Shown one piece after another: positions 35,406 to 45,566 of a stretch of 64,000 nucleotides of DNA. The notes below the pieces were generated by a model. That model did no database searches. It worked only from the letters and a program-made list of their open reading frames with translations, and was not told where the DNA came from. Position numbers and translations under genes: made by a program. Within the stretch, counting starts at the first letter, position 1. Each line of letters starts with the position of its first letter. This stretch comes from an uncultured Rhodospirillales bacterium (GTDB lineage Bacteria > Pseudomonadota > Alphaproteobacteria > Rhodospirillales > JABHCV01): positions 62,001 to 126,000 of the forward strand of contig CALKND010000007.1 in the NCBI GenBank assembly GCA_938092065.1, in the 5' to 3' direction.

Positions 35406-36251
35406 TTATTGTGCAGAGGTGCTACCCATTATAGGCGATCCATCTATATTAAAGCGTAGTACATTAGCGGTTTGTCGCAATTCTTGCAAATAGGTAGTGC
35501 CGATTTCACGGGAAACCGCTATACGCAGTTGGTCTTCAACCTCAGCTCTTTTTAACGGCTGTAAGGGACGACGATCTTCAACCTTGATAACATGCCAGCC
35601 AAACTCGGTCTGAACAGGATTTTTGGTAACTTCACCCTTGTTTAGACCAAAGGCTGCCTTTGAAAAAGCTGGAACCATCTGCCCTTCTGCAAAGAAACCC
35701 AAGTCACCACCTTTGGAAGCAGAGGGACCTGTCGAGCGAGACTTTGCAAGTTCTGCGAAATCAGCACCTTCTTCAAGTTCCTTGATAACTTCAAGGGCCT
35801 GGGCCTTTTTTTCCAAAAGAATATGACGGGCTTGAATTTCTTCCTTAGATGAATTGGCAGCTATCAATTTCTCATAATGCTCTGCCAACATAGCTTCCGT
35901 GATACGCTTTTCGATATACGATGTTAGGAAAGCCCTCTCCAGGATTTGCTCTTCAATTCTGGCCAATCGCTTGCGCACCTGTTCGTCATTTTGCAATTTG
36001 ATTTTGCGTGCCTCTGCTGCGACTAGTTTCGTGTCAACTAGTGAATTTACAAGCATTCCATAAACTGATTGTAGTGGTACATTTTTTAGTCGTTCCGGAA
36101 GGCGCATACGAGCATCCTCAACTTCCGAACGTAGAATCTTTGTTTCATTTACTATGGCTACGACTGGATCCTCTTGCGAGAGTGCCGCTTGAGGGGTTGC
36201 ATTCGCAATTACAAAGATAAAAAGTGAAATACACGCTCTAAAACAAGTCAT
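35406..36251 (-). CDS. Periplasmic parvulin-type peptidyl-prolyl isomerase (SurA/PrsA-like)
   Basis: 281 residues with a signal peptide (MTCFRACISLFIFVIANATPQAALS) and an exported body. An N-terminal helical chaperone region contains ILRSEVEDARMRLPERLKN and YGMLVNSLVDTKLVAAEARK. The parvulin domain is at about 147-240 (ARHILLEKKAQALEVIKELEEGADFAELAKSRSTGPSASKGGDLGFFAEGQMVPAFSKAAFGLNKGEVT...FGWHVIKVEDR). It assists outer-membrane and periplasmic protein folding. Start at the ATG at 36251 gives the signal peptide; a longer frame to 36389 is less likely. Divergent from secA, whose product exports it. Confidence 0.92.
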   Translation of the reverse strand: MTCFRACISLFIFVIANATPQAALSQEDPVVAIVNETKILRSEVEDARMRLPERLKNVPLQSVYGMLVNSLVDTKLVAAEARKIKLQNDEQVRKRLARIEEQILERAFLTSYIEKRITEAMLAEHYEKLIAANSSKEEIQARHILLEKKAQALEVIKELEEGADFAELAKSRSTGPSASKGGDLGFFAEGQMVPAFSKAAFGLNKGEVTKNPVQTEFGWHVIKVEDRRPLQPLKRAEVEDQLRIAVSREIGTTYLQELRQTANVLRFNIDGSPIMGSTSAQ

Positions 36252-36840
36252 AATTGTTGAAAGTCCTTTATTTACAATTGATGTCAATAAAAAATAATTG
36301 TCTAAATTTAAATTCCTATTGCGGATAGACCATATCAGCATGTCACCGACAAGTAGCGTAAAGACAGATAAAACACTTAACATTTTCAAATGGAAGACAA
36401 AAAGTTAGTAAATAGCGACTTAGACGATAGCTTTATTGCATTGCTATACATTTACTAAATACTGAATAATTTCTAGCCACCTGTATTGTCTATATTCTTA
36501 TGATACCCAAAGAATCAAGACTTTTGAGCATCGTCGTAAATTGTTTTCGCGAGTTAATTCAGGAACAGTTGGAATTATATTCATTACCTAACTTAATTTT
36601 AAATTCAATGATTTCCCCTTCCAAAATCAAAAAAAATAAAGTGTTCAGATCCCTCAATCACATAGCTTCCTTAGGATCCTGCTTAAATAAGTAGACGATA
36701 CAATTTTGCATCAAAGAAATATCATAGTATAGTTTTACAGTCCGCTGCATTGACACGAGACCTTATGGACTCTATCAATTGTTTCTGTCGAAAGACGATC
36801 TTTTGGTCAGCTCACCCAACTTGTTTTTCTTGAGGTCACG
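36252..36840. other. Divergent promoter region between ppiC-like gene and secA
   Basis: 589 AT-rich bases. It should hold the secA promoter and that of the foldase-argJ-nudix-cinA operon. A 64-codon frame at 36500-36694 lacks a ribosome site and looks incidental. No RNA gene seen. Confidence 0.4.
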
Positions 36841-39570
36841 ATGATTGGCGCCATTGCCCGGCGATTTTTTGGTTCAGCCAACGAACGCTTTCTGAAGACA
36901 CTGCAAAAAGACGTTGATGCCATCAATGCGCTCGAAGTGCAGTTGGAGGTATTGAGCGACGCAGAACTTCAAAAGCGCACGCCTTGGCTCAAAGAACGCC
37001 TAAAATCAGGCGAGAGCACTGACGAAATACTTGTTGACGCTTTTGCAACAGTTCGGGAGGCTGCCAAACGAAGCCTAGGCCAACGCCATTATGATGTTCA
37101 ATTGCTCGGCGGCATTGTTTTGCATCGGGGCATGATCACCGAAATGAAAACCGGTGAAGGAAAAACCCTTGCCTCTACCTTGCCTATCTACCTAAATGCC
37201 CTTAGCCAAAAAGGTGCGCATGTTGTCACAGTCAATGACTATTTGGCACAGCGAGATGCCGAATGGATGGCAAAAATTTATGAATTTCTTGGCATGACTT
37301 GTGCCCATATCATTCATGGAATAAGCGATGATGAACGCAGGATTGCTTATGAAAGCGATGTCACCTACGCCACCAATAACGAGCTTGGCTTCGATTATCT
37401 TCGTGACAATATGAAATTCACACTTGAAGAAATGGTCCAACGCCCATTTAATTTTGCCATCGTTGATGAAGTTGACTCGATCCTAATTGATGAAGCGCGC
37501 ACCCCCCTTATTATTTCAGGACCTACAGAAGACGCAGCAGAACAGTACACAGCTATAAATAAACTTATCCCAATGCTGTCACCAAAAGACTATGAAAAAG
37601 ATGAAAAAGTCAAAGCCGTTACAATGACTGAAACCGGTACAGAAAATGTCGAACAGATCTTACGTGACGAGGGGTTGCTTTTAGAAGGCTCAATGTATGA
37701 TATGGCTAATATCTCTCTAGTCCACCATACCAATCAAGCCTTACGCGCTCATATTTTATTTGAACGCGACACTGACTACATTGTTAAAGATAATAAAGTT
37801 ATCATTATTGATGAATTTACCGGACGTATGATGGAAGGTCGTCGTTACTCTGACGGCTTACATCAGGCTTTAGAAGCTAAAGAAGGTGTGGAAATACAGA
37901 ATGAAAACCAAACCTTGGCTTCTATAACTTTTCAGAATTACTTTAGACTCTATCCTAAACTAGCTGGAATGACAGGTACGGCAATGACGGAAGCTGGAGA
38001 ATTTTCCGAAATATACGATTTAGAAGTTGTTGATATTCCGACAAATGTAACGTGCATCCGCGAGGATATGGATGATGAAGTCTACCGCACCGCAGTTGAA
38101 AAAGACGTTGCCATCCTGAAATTAGTCAAGCAATGCCAAAAGCGCCAGCAGCCAGTCTTGGTCGGAACCGTTAGCATTGAAAAGTCGGAACACCTTTCAG
38201 CCCTTCTAAAAAAAGATAAGATCAAACACAGCGTTCTCAATGCACGACATCATGAACAAGAGGCTATGATCATCGCTAGGGCTGGCGAGCCCGGGAGTGT
38301 AACCATCGCAACCAATATGGCTGGTCGCGGCACCGATATTCAACTAGGTGGCAATTTGGATATGCTGGTGGCTGAAGCTCTAAAAGGCATTAACGAAGAG
38401 GCCAAGGTAAAGCATGTAGAAAACAAAGTTACAACTGATATTGAAAGCCGCAAAAAACTTGTTTTGGAAGCTGGTGGTCTCTACATTGTCGGCACTGAGC
38501 GTCACGAAAGCAGACGAATCGACAATCAATTACGCGGCCGAGCTGGTCGTCAAGGGGATCTCGGCGCATCTAAGTTTTTCCTATCTCTCGAAGACGATCT
38601 AATGCGTATTTTCGGATCTGAACGCATCGATACAATGCTGCAAAAACTTGGCTTAGAAGATGGTGAAGCGATTGTTCACCCTTGGGTCAATAAAGCGCTT
38701 GAGAAAGCTCAGCAAAAGGTTGAAGCTCGAAATTTTGAAATTCGCAAGAATCTACTGAAGTTTGATGACGTTATGAATGATCAGCGTGGGGTCATTTTTG
38801 AGCAGCGCAAGGAGTTGATGGCATCGGACGATGTTTCTGAAGAAATCAAAGACATGCGCGAACAGATAATTGAAGACATAGTCGCACGATGTATTCCGGA
38901 GAAGGCATATGCCGAACAATGGGATACAGAGACCCTACACAAAGAAGTCTTGCGTATATTCGGCAGGGACTTACCAATCGTTCAATGGGCTAAAGAAGAG
39001 GGTATTGCAGACGCAGAAATTCGTGAACGTTTGACCGATTTTGGCAATAGGCTAGCAGCTGAAAAAGTGGCTAACTACGGAGTTGATGTTATACGTTCAG
39101 TGGAAAAAAACCTTTTGCTGCAAATGCTTGATCAGGTGTGGAAAGATCATTTACTTACACTAGATCACCTTCGTCAAGGCATTGGCCTCCGGGCTTATGC
39201 CCAGCGCGATCCGTTAAATGAGTACAAACGAGAATCTTTCAATCTATTCGAAGAAATGCTCGATACCATCCGCGAGCGCCTAACACAGGTAATGTCTCAT
39301 ATCGAATTGCAAACATCACCAAGCGAAGAAAGCCCTATGTTTCAGCGCAACAATCCAGAAATGACAGAGACACGTAACGACCCTGCCTTTCAGCAGGAAG
39401 GTGCCGCTCCAGATCCAGAAATCACATCCATGGCAACTCCAATTAGGAGCCGACAGGCATCAACTGACATAAACCCAGAAGATGACACTACATGGGGCCG
39501 GATCGCAAGAAACGCAATCTGCCCATGCGGCAGCAAAAAAAAATACAAACACTGCCATGGCAGGGTTTAA
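36841..39570 (+). CDS. secA: Preprotein translocase ATPase SecA
   Basis: 909-residue motor of the Sec export system. Helicase motifs are intact: [13 protein letters not shown] (Walker A, about 101-113), [20 protein letters not shown] (Walker B), MTGTA, and [34 protein letters not shown]-type segments. The C-terminal tail ends in a zinc-binding [14 protein letters not shown] that contacts SecB. Length and order are normal. It has its own promoter and is followed by a secreted-protein gene 60 bases later on the same strand. Confidence 0.98.
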   Translation: MIGAIARRFFGSANERFLKTLQKDVDAINALEVQLEVLSDAELQKRTPWLKERLKSGESTDEILVDAFATVREAAKRSLGQRHYDVQLLGGIVLHRGMITEMKTGEGKTLASTLPIYLNALSQKGAHVVTVNDYLAQRDAEWMAKIYEFLGMTCAHIIHGISDDERRIAYESDVTYATNNELGFDYLRDNMKFTLEEMVQRPFNFAIVDEVDSILIDEARTPLIISGPTEDAAEQYTAINKLIPMLSPKDYEKDEKVKAVTMTETGTENVEQILRDEGLLLEGSMYDMANISLVHHTNQALRAHILFERDTDYIVKDNKVIIIDEFTGRMMEGRRYSDGLHQALEAKEGVEIQNENQTLASITFQNYFRLYPKLAGMTGTAMTEAGEFSEIYDLEVVDIPTNVTCIREDMDDEVYRTAVEKDVAILKLVKQCQKRQQPVLVGTVSIEKSEHLSALLKKDKIKHSVLNARHHEQEAMIIARAGEPGSVTIATNMAGRGTDIQLGGNLDMLVAEALKGINEEAKVKHVENKVTTDIESRKKLVLEAGGLYIVGTERHESRRIDNQLRGRAGRQGDLGASKFFLSLEDDLMRIFGSERIDTMLQKLGLEDGEAIVHPWVNKALEKAQQKVEARNFEIRKNLLKFDDVMNDQRGVIFEQRKELMASDDVSEEIKDMREQIIEDIVARCIPEKAYAEQWDTETLHKEVLRIFGRDLPIVQWAKEEGIADAEIRERLTDFGNRLAAEKVANYGVDVIRSVEKNLLLQMLDQVWKDHLLTLDHLRQGIGLRAYAQRDPLNEYKRESFNLFEEMLDTIRERLTQVMSHIELQTSPSEESPMFQRNNPEMTETRNDPAFQQEGAAPDPEITSMATPIRSRQASTDINPEDDTTWGRIARNAICPCGSKKKYKHCHGRV

Positions 39571-39630
39571 TAGAAACAGCATACTTTTATTCTCTCAGCA
39601 GATACCACACTGAAAACAAAGGGCAAAGGC

Positions 39631-40437
39631 ATGCTGCAAAAGTTCCTTCAATTGCCCTGTATCCTGCTTTTCTCTCTACTGAGTGTTTGGCCTGCAATTA
39701 CTGCACCCCTGAATGAAAAGAAGGCGTGGTTAATTATTGGTGAGAAAACACCTGCACCCACCTTAACTCTTTCAGAATTTAACGGGATATCAATGATTGC
39801 AATTACGCCATCAGCCAATGAAAAATTTGATGTTCCCATTGTTAGTGCCAGAAAAGCAATAAAGATAATCAAGCAAGCCCTATCCCTGATTGAAATAAAT
39901 TCACCATTTAGCAAATCACAAATTGAACGATTAAAGAAAAATGGTCCTGTCATTATCGTTTATGACCCTCGGTACCCAGGCAAGCTGTCCTCTATGAGCT
40001 CAGTCAAGATAGCTCTTTTTTCTCCTTTTCATTACAATCGCAGAAGCAGCGGCACTAAAGGACATAATTTTTTAGTCATCGTAAGTCGTCATGGTGTAAA
40101 ATGGCCAATTAAGGAACTTGCCGCAGTAATGGTACATGAACTAGTCGGTCACGGTATTCAGCATTTAAATGATAGCTGGGGTAAGATGCGCCTTATTGAT
40201 ATGGAATGTGAGGCCTGGCTTTACGAAGAAATGGCATATCAAAATTTGAAAATAAACAAGTTTTCCAATGAAATGATTAACTTCAAAAAACAGCTTGAGA
40301 AACAATGCAAAAGTTTTTTACGTTACCTTAGAAATCATGATCCAAAAGGCGCCGCTCTTTGGGACAAACTAAACCCAGATGTGCCAAAACTACTAAAACA
40401 CTTTGCAATCTATCAAAAACATCTAAAAAAACAGTAA
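39631..40437 (+). CDS. Secreted HEXXGH-motif protein, putative metallohydrolase
   Basis: 268 residues. Signal peptide (FLQLPCILLFSLLSVWPAITA, cleavage near residue 25). The central part reads like a mixed alpha/beta domain. The key stretch is AAVMVHELVGHGIQHLNDSWGKMRLIDMECEAWLYEEMAY (about 170-210). HELVGH fits the HEXXGH zinc motif known from dipeptidyl peptidase III rather than the common HEXXH. The Glu-rich ECEAWLYEE, 20 residues later, could supply the third ligand. Size and location differ from that family. I do not recognise a named family. It is 60 bases after secA and may be co-transcribed with it. Confidence 0.6.
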   Translation: MLQKFLQLPCILLFSLLSVWPAITAPLNEKKAWLIIGEKTPAPTLTLSEFNGISMIAITPSANEKFDVPIVSARKAIKIIKQALSLIEINSPFSKSQIERLKKNGPVIIVYDPRYPGKLSSMSSVKIALFSPFHYNRRSSGTKGHNFLVIVSRHGVKWPIKELAAVMVHELVGHGIQHLNDSWGKMRLIDMECEAWLYEEMAYQNLKINKFSNEMINFKKQLEKQCKSFLRYLRNHDPKGAALWDKLNPDVPKLLKHFAIYQKHLKKQ

Positions 40438-40440
40438 AAT

Positions 40441-41397
40441 TTACTCGGGAATTTTTGAGCCAATTTTAAGAAATTTTTCACGGCGTCTACTTTTTAAAAC
40501 GCCACCGTCTAGAGCTACTAAGTCCTGCAAGTTTCCTGCAATATTGTCGCCAACAGCCATAATTGCTACTTCAGGGCTACGATGAGCACCGCCAAGAGGT
40601 TCATCAACAATGCCTTCAATGACACCAAGTCTGAGTAAATCCTGCGCCGTCAATTTAAGGGAATCAGCGGCATTTTTTGATTGCTCGCCATCCCGCCATA
40701 AAATAGAGGCGCAGCCTTCTGGTGAGATCACAGAATAGATAGAGTGTTCAAGCATCGTGACACTATTGGCTGCCCCGAGCGCCATGGCGCCCCCAGAGCC
40801 TCCCTCCCCTATAACAACACTGATTAGCGGGGTCTTAATCTGAAAACAAGTCTTAATAGAGCGAGCAATGGCCTCTGCCTGACCGCGTTCTTCAGCATCG
40901 ACCCCAGGATACGCCCCTGGAGTATCAATAAAGGTTATCACTGGCAGGTGAAAACGGTCTGCCAGTTCCATTAAGCGGATTGCCTTTCGATAGCCTTCTG
41001 GCCGAGCCATACCAAAATTATGAGCGACGCGATCATTTGTATCAGCACCCTTCTCGTTACCAATAACAACAACTGATGATCCACGAAAACGGCCAAGTCC
41101 GCCAACTATGGCCGGGTCTTCTGCAAAGGTGCGGTCCCCAGCAAGGTAGGTAAAATCATCAATCAATCGCTTGATGTAGTCAACCGCATGGGGGCGATCT
41201 GGATGACGCGCGATTTGGGTTTTTTGCCATGGTGAAAGTTTGGCGTAAGTCTGACGTAGCAATTTGTCAACCTTGGCTTGAAGCTTGGTTACCTCATCTT
41301 CTGTATCAACTTCACCATCACTCGAAAGGTGGCATAGCTCAACTATTTTGCCTTCTAAATCGGCAATGGGTTTTTCAAAATCAAGATAATTATGCAT
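40441..41397 (-). CDS. accA: Acetyl-CoA carboxylase carboxyltransferase subunit alpha
   Basis: 318 residues. With AccD it transfers the carboxyl group from biotin to acetyl-CoA to make malonyl-CoA for fatty-acid synthesis. Signature stretches are [12 protein letters not shown] at the start, [73 protein letters not shown], and the oxyanion-hole Gly-rich [13 protein letters not shown]. Length is normal. The stop lies three bases from that of the HEXXGH gene (convergent). Confidence 0.97.
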   Translation of the reverse strand: MHNYLDFEKPIADLEGKIVELCHLSSDGEVDTEDEVTKLQAKVDKLLRQTYAKLSPWQKTQIARHPDRPHAVDYIKRLIDDFTYLAGDRTFAEDPAIVGGLGRFRGSSVVVIGNEKGADTNDRVAHNFGMARPEGYRKAIRLMELADRFHLPVITFIDTPGAYPGVDAEERGQAEAIARSIKTCFQIKTPLISVVIGEGGSGGAMALGAANSVTMLEHSIYSVISPEGCASILWRDGEQSKNAADSLKLTAQDLLRLGVIEGIVDEPLGGAHRSPEVAIMAVGDNIAGNLQDLVALDGGVLKSRRREKFLKIGSKIPE

Positions 41398-41776
41398 TGG
41401 CGTTATTTATCACAAGGCATTTAGAAGTCACAGGCAAAAAACGCATAATTACATACAGCGCTGAATGTTTTTAAAAGCTTGGCTGAGCCCAGTCAACCTG
41501 TGGCGCTGGTTTCTACTGCTTTTTTAACCACAAACCCCTCCTTCTTGATGGAGTTTTAATCTATGAATCTAACATCTAATGCGACAGCCCCGTAGACATC
41601 TTTGTTGAGATGATCTCCTTAAATTCAAAAATACGATACCAATATGACAGAAATTGCTTAGAATCTCTTATTCACCTGTAAAATTTTTTAATAATTTATT
41701 AGCAAATAAATATGGAAAAGCATTTCCACAATGCGGAACAGTTTGTATAACACCCAATATTAAATATATCATAAGT
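41398..41776. other. Divergent promoter region between accA and the IclR gene
   Basis: AT-rich, 379 bases. It holds the IclR-type candidate operator at 41724-41738 and a weak hairpin with short T-run near 41539-41556 (CTCC...GGAGTTTT). No gene seen. Confidence 0.45.
41724..41738. promoter_or_regulatory. Candidate IclR operator
   Basis: TTCCACAATGCGGAA is a near-perfect 15-base palindrome (arms TTCC-A/G-CA and TG-C/T-GGAA). It lies 38 bases before the IclR start, a good place for autoregulation. IclR-family operators often have this TTCC...GGAA form. I found no second good copy before the dehydrogenase or TRAP genes. Confidence 0.5.
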
Positions 41777-42712
41777 ATGGAGTATGTTGTGAAGTCTGAC
41801 GCAACCTCAAAGAAAAACCTAGACCAGTTAACGAATGAATCTGCGGGCAGAAGCTCACAGGTGCAGTCTTTAACTCGTGCTCTGACTATTTTAACAAAAC
41901 TTTCTGAGCATGATGGTGGTTTGATCCTTACCGTACTTGCCAATCTTTGTGCGTTACCAACATCAACTACCCACCGTTTACTTACAACTCTTGAAAACAA
42001 TCGTTTTGTCCGCTTTGACCGCACCAGTAACCTTTGGTCAGTCGGGGTGCAATCATTTGTTGTAGGAAATGCCTTTGCACGCTCGCGCAATTTTATTCCT
42101 CTGGCTAAAACATTCATGCGCCATTTGATGGAAGAGGCTGGTGAAACAGTTAACCTAGCCGCGCAGGATCAAGATGAAATTGTATATCTTGCGCAGGTGG
42201 AAAGCCGTGAAATCATGCGCGCCTCTGTGCGCCCAGGCTCGCGTGTTCCACTTCACTGCTCGGCTGTTGGAAAGGCTATTCTGGCGGGCATGGATGATAT
42301 TGACAGAAATTTGATTATTCAGCTTCAACAAGTCACCCCTGATAAGAACCATATTTTTACTCCTGAATTCATGAAGAGTCTAAAGGACACTCAACTACTG
42401 GGATATGCTTTAGATGATGAAGAACAATCTATTGGCATGCGCTGTGTAGCCTCTATAGTTTATGATGAAAATAGTGGTCCCCTAGCAGCAATTTCCATTT
42501 CCGGCCCAACAGCGAGGATAACCAAAGCACGTATCCCAAACCTGGGTCGCCTTGTCCAAAAAACTTGCAAGGATATAACAGCAGAGTTTGGCGGCAGATT
42601 TCCATTAGACATTAATAGACCCTTGCATGCTACAGGAACTAAAAATGCATCGTCTCTAAACAACGCTCTACAGTTAATTGCTGGTAGCACTAAAGGGAAA
42701 CCATTGAATTGA
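41777..42712 (+). CDS. IclR-family transcriptional regulator
   Basis: 311 residues. The N-terminal winged helix follows a 28-residue polar leader (SQVQSLTRALTILTKLSEHDGGLILTVLANLCALPTSTTHRLLTTLENNRFVRFD), then the effector domain (ARSRNFIPLAKTFMRHLMEEAGETVNLAAQDQDEIVYLAQVES, RVPLHCSAVGKAILAG, GMRCVASIVYDENSGPLAAISISGP). The segment with Cys (MRCVAS) is typical of family members that sense small organic acids. Start at the ATG at 41777; the longer upstream frame lacks family features. It heads the dehydrogenase/TRAP/amidase island and is its likely controller. Confidence 0.92.
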   Translation: MEYVVKSDATSKKNLDQLTNESAGRSSQVQSLTRALTILTKLSEHDGGLILTVLANLCALPTSTTHRLLTTLENNRFVRFDRTSNLWSVGVQSFVVGNAFARSRNFIPLAKTFMRHLMEEAGETVNLAAQDQDEIVYLAQVESREIMRASVRPGSRVPLHCSAVGKAILAGMDDIDRNLIIQLQQVTPDKNHIFTPEFMKSLKDTQLLGYALDDEEQSIGMRCVASIVYDENSGPLAAISISGPTARITKARIPNLGRLVQKTCKDITAEFGGRFPLDINRPLHATGTKNASSLNNALQLIAGSTKGKPLN

Positions 42713-43052
42713 TATTCCTTTGCGCAACGTTTAAGTGACATAAAACCCTAACCAAATTCTTTTTTTAAGGCTTTAATAGTCTCCAAAGCAATATGTCTAG
42801 TTAACGTAGAAAATTTGTTTAACCGTCATCATTTCTGATTGTGGTAAGCCTTTTTATATTGGCTTTGCTAGCCTGGCTAATCTTAAATGATCATATTTCC
42901 ATGTTTGAGCCTCTTTACCCTGTTTGCGCATACGTTCCAGTCTTGTATGAAAAAGGCATTGTTAATGGACTGACTGCCACTTGGGTGTTGAAAAAAATAT
43001 TACAATTGCGCCACAGGGAAGTTGGATAACTCAAAAAGGAGCCTATGATTTT
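42713..43052. other. Intergenic region before the hydroxyacid dehydrogenase
   Basis: 340 bases, AT-rich. It contains a 62-codon frame (42841-43029) with hydrophobic start but no ribosome site, judged incidental. AAGGAG at 43036-43041 is the likely ribosome site of the dehydrogenase. Confidence 0.4.
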
Positions 43053-44021
43053 ATGAGTACAAAACCCACAGTTCTTGTTACCCGCAAACTTCCTAAAGCC
43101 GTCGAGGCGCGCCTACATAGAGACTATGTACCGATCCTAAACCCGGATGACAGGCTTTACAGCAATAAAGAACTAGTCGAGCTTTGCTCCAAAGCCGATG
43201 CTATCTTGCCCTGTCATACGGAAAAGCTTACGGCTGAGACAATTGCTATATTACCTAAAAAAATCAAAATCATTGCCAATTATTCCGTTGGCGTCGACCA
43301 TTGTGACCTTGAAGCGGCTAAAGGAAGAGGAATTATTGTAACCAACACACCTGACGTTCTTTCTGAGGCAACAGCAGAAGTCACAATACTTTTGATGCTA
43401 GGTGCAGCCCGGCGCGCCAGTGAGGGTGAACGCATGATTCGTGCCAAGCAATGGCACGACTGGTCACCTAATTTTATGGTCGGGTACCAAGTTACAGGCA
43501 AACGCTTTGGCGTACTCGGGATGGGCAGGGTTGGACAGGTTGCCGCTAACCGCGCCAGGGGTTTTGATATGGATGTACACTATTATAATCGTAACCGCTT
43601 ATGCAGCGAGCTTGAGGATGGAGCAACCTACCATGACAATGTTGAAGCATTGCTGCCCAACTGCGATGTGTTATCAATACATTGCCCAGCAACACCCCAA
43701 ACCACAGGAATGCTAGATGCGGCACGTATCGCCCTCCTTCCCGATGGTGCAATTGTCGTCAACACGGCCCGTGGTGGAGTTGTAGATGATAACGCCCTCA
43801 TTCTAGCTCTAAAATCAGGTAAGGTCTGGGCTGCTGGTTTAGATGTCTTTAACGGTGAGCCTGAAGGCATTCATGATGAATATCTAAACCTGAGTAATGT
43901 TTTTTTGTTGCCACACATTGGCAGTGCTACAGGGGATACACGGGATGCAATGGGTTACAGAGCATTAGACAATTTGGATGCTTTTTTTGCGGGAAAAGAA
44001 CCAAAAGACCGTGTCGTTTAG
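43053..44021 (+). CDS. D-isomer-specific 2-hydroxyacid dehydrogenase (glyoxylate/hydroxypyruvate reductase type)
   Basis: 322 residues. NAD(P)-binding GMGRVGQ (GxGxxG, about 149-154), ANYSVGVDHCDLEAAKGRGIIVTNTPDVLSEATAEVTILLMLGAARR, and the catalytic set Arg in VVNTARGGVVDD, Glu in GLDVFNGEPE and His in LPHIGSA are all present. An Arg at the end of the GxGxxG beta strand (NRN) hints at NADP use. Resembles GyaR/GhrB-type glyoxylate or hydroxypyruvate reductases. Start at 43053 follows an AAGGAG site. It lies between the IclR gene and the TRAP genes and probably handles a breakdown product of the imported compound. Confidence 0.9.
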   Translation: MSTKPTVLVTRKLPKAVEARLHRDYVPILNPDDRLYSNKELVELCSKADAILPCHTEKLTAETIAILPKKIKIIANYSVGVDHCDLEAAKGRGIIVTNTPDVLSEATAEVTILLMLGAARRASEGERMIRAKQWHDWSPNFMVGYQVTGKRFGVLGMGRVGQVAANRARGFDMDVHYYNRNRLCSELEDGATYHDNVEALLPNCDVLSIHCPATPQTTGMLDAARIALLPDGAIVVNTARGGVVDDNALILALKSGKVWAAGLDVFNGEPEGIHDEYLNLSNVFLLPHIGSATGDTRDAMGYRALDNLDAFFAGKEPKDRVV

Positions 44022-44259
44022 TTACATACAAATTTTAGACCATCAAGCGGCTATTTCGAAAGAACTATTAGCTATTGAAAAAAATGACAAATAAGCAGCC
44101 GACCACTAGATAATATATAAAAAAAATATTCTATTGTATTTTACTCTTATAACACGTCTATTGTAGCCATAAAAAATGATTTTTAGAGTTAGTTTGGTTT
44201 GCTTTCTAGCTGCTTGCATTAAAATAGTTATGTGGCCGGTTCGCAAAGCTATTGGGTTT

Positions 44260-44277
44260 CTGGATAAATAAATCCAG
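44260..44277. promoter_or_regulatory. Short palindrome before the TRAP binding-protein gene
   Basis: CTGGAT-AAATAA-ATCCAG is a perfect 6-base stem with a 6-base spacer, ending 11 bases before the GGGAGGAG ribosome site. It may be an operator or a 5' mRNA hairpin. Confidence 0.35.
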
Positions 44278-44305
44278 ATAAAATTTTGGGAGGAGACTAT
44301 CTAAA

Positions 44306-45451
44306 ATGACTGAAAAAATAAAATCACGCCGTAAATTCATTAAAGCCAGTGCCGCAGTTGCCGCTGGCCTTGGTGCCATTACTCTTGCCGCCTGTGAGGA
44401 AAAGAAAGAAGAAAAGAAAGCAGCCGCACCAGCTATTATGAAAGCTGAACCTGTCGTACTAAAAGTTCAGGCGGCTTGGGGTGGCGGCATTTTTCTTGAA
44501 AATGCAAAAAGTTATGTAGACCGTGTGAATGCAATGGCTGGCTCAAGCCTGAAGATCGACCTATTGTCGGTTAACTCAGTAGTTAAAACCAGCCAAATGC
44601 AAGATGCTGTTCATCGTGGAGTTCTTGATGGGGCTCACTACGTCCCAGCTTACTGGTACTCTAAGTCACCAGCAGCGTCCCTATTTGGCACTGGCCCTTG
44701 TTTTGGTTGGTCTGCACAGGAAATGCTTGGCTGGATCCACTATGGAGGCGGCAATGAACTTTTCAACGAATTGATGGAGACACTAGGCCTTGACCTAGTA
44801 AGTTTCTTCAACAGCCCTATGCCTGCTCAGCCGCTTGGTTGGTTTAAGGAAGAAATTAAAGACGTCTCCCAAATGAAGGGCCTCAAGTACCGGACCGTCG
44901 GTCTGGCTGCTGATGTTCTTAATGAAATGGGCATGTCTGTAGTTCAACTTCCTGGTGGTGAAATCCAGCCTGCAATGAAAAGTGGCCTGATTGATGCTGC
45001 TGAATTTAATAATCCAACTTCAGATAGTGACTTTGGCATGCAAGATGTTTCAAAACATTATCACCTTGCAAGCTTCCATCAATCTCAAGAAGCTTTTGAA
45101 ATCACTTTTAACAAAACAAAGTTTAATTCCCTTTCTTCGGAGCATCAGAACATTTTACGCTATGCCTCAGAGGCTGAGAACTCCAACTTCTATTGGAACA
45201 ACACCCTTCGTTATGCCGATGACTTAATTGAGCTTAAAGAAAAGCACGGTGTAAATGTTTATCGTACGCCTGACTCAGTTATGCAAGGGCAGTTGGAAGC
45301 ATGGGATATCGTTGTTGACCGAATTTCTGCAAAAGACCCTTACTTTGCAAAGGTTGTCGCATCACAAAAAACCTATGCCAAGAAAGTGATGGATTATCTA
45401 CTTTTGAACCAGCCTGATTACGCCCTAGCTTACAAGCATCACTTCGGTTGA
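44306..45451 (+). CDS. TRAP transporter solute-binding lipoprotein (DctP family)
   Basis: 381 residues. The N-terminus combines a twin-arginine motif (SRRKFIKA) with a lipobox (LAAC, Cys30), so it is likely a Tat-exported lipoprotein. A short EEKKEEKK linker follows. The body matches DctP proteins of the mannitol/chloroaromatic/2-oxo acid group (TSQMQDAVHRGVLDGAHYVPAYWYSKSPAASLFGTGPCFGWSAQEMLGWIHYGGG; GLKYRTVGLAADVLNEMGMSVVQLPGGEI; AAEFNNPTSDSDFG). Here the Arg of KYRTVG probably binds the substrate carboxylate. First gene of the transporter operon, after a GGGAGGAG site. A hairpin separates it from dctQ. Confidence 0.92.
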   Translation: MTEKIKSRRKFIKASAAVAAGLGAITLAACEEKKEEKKAAAPAIMKAEPVVLKVQAAWGGGIFLENAKSYVDRVNAMAGSSLKIDLLSVNSVVKTSQMQDAVHRGVLDGAHYVPAYWYSKSPAASLFGTGPCFGWSAQEMLGWIHYGGGNELFNELMETLGLDLVSFFNSPMPAQPLGWFKEEIKDVSQMKGLKYRTVGLAADVLNEMGMSVVQLPGGEIQPAMKSGLIDAAEFNNPTSDSDFGMQDVSKHYHLASFHQSQEAFEITFNKTKFNSLSSEHQNILRYASEAENSNFYWNNTLRYADDLIELKEKHGVNVYRTPDSVMQGQLEAWDIVVDRISAKDPYFAKVVASQKTYAKKVMDYLLLNQPDYALAYKHHFG

Positions 45452-45496
45452 TCGAAACCATCTTTTGCGATTTTCTTTTGCAAAATTGACAATTTA

Positions 45497-45526
45497 TAGA
45501 GGGACAGTCGCAAGGCTGTCCCTCTA
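45497..45526 (+). promoter_or_regulatory. Intercistronic hairpin between dctP and dctQ
   Basis: TAGAGGGACAG (45497-45507) pairs perfectly with CTGTCCCTCTA (45516-45526) around an 8-base loop. There is no T-run, so it is not a plain terminator. Placed just after the binding-protein gene, it may protect the upstream message and raise binding-protein levels over the membrane subunits. Confidence 0.65.
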
Positions 45527-45566
45527 ATATCTATAGTGATGACGATTAAGAGCAGGAGGCCTGATT

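Noticed and set aside
36500-36694. 64-codon plus-strand frame in the secA upstream region
   Set aside because: No ribosome site, composition like the AT-rich spacer, no domain.
42841-43029. 62-codon plus-strand frame before the hydroxyacid dehydrogenase
   Set aside because: It has a hydrophobic start but no ribosome site. It ends just before the dehydrogenase's own AAGGAG site and looks like chance.
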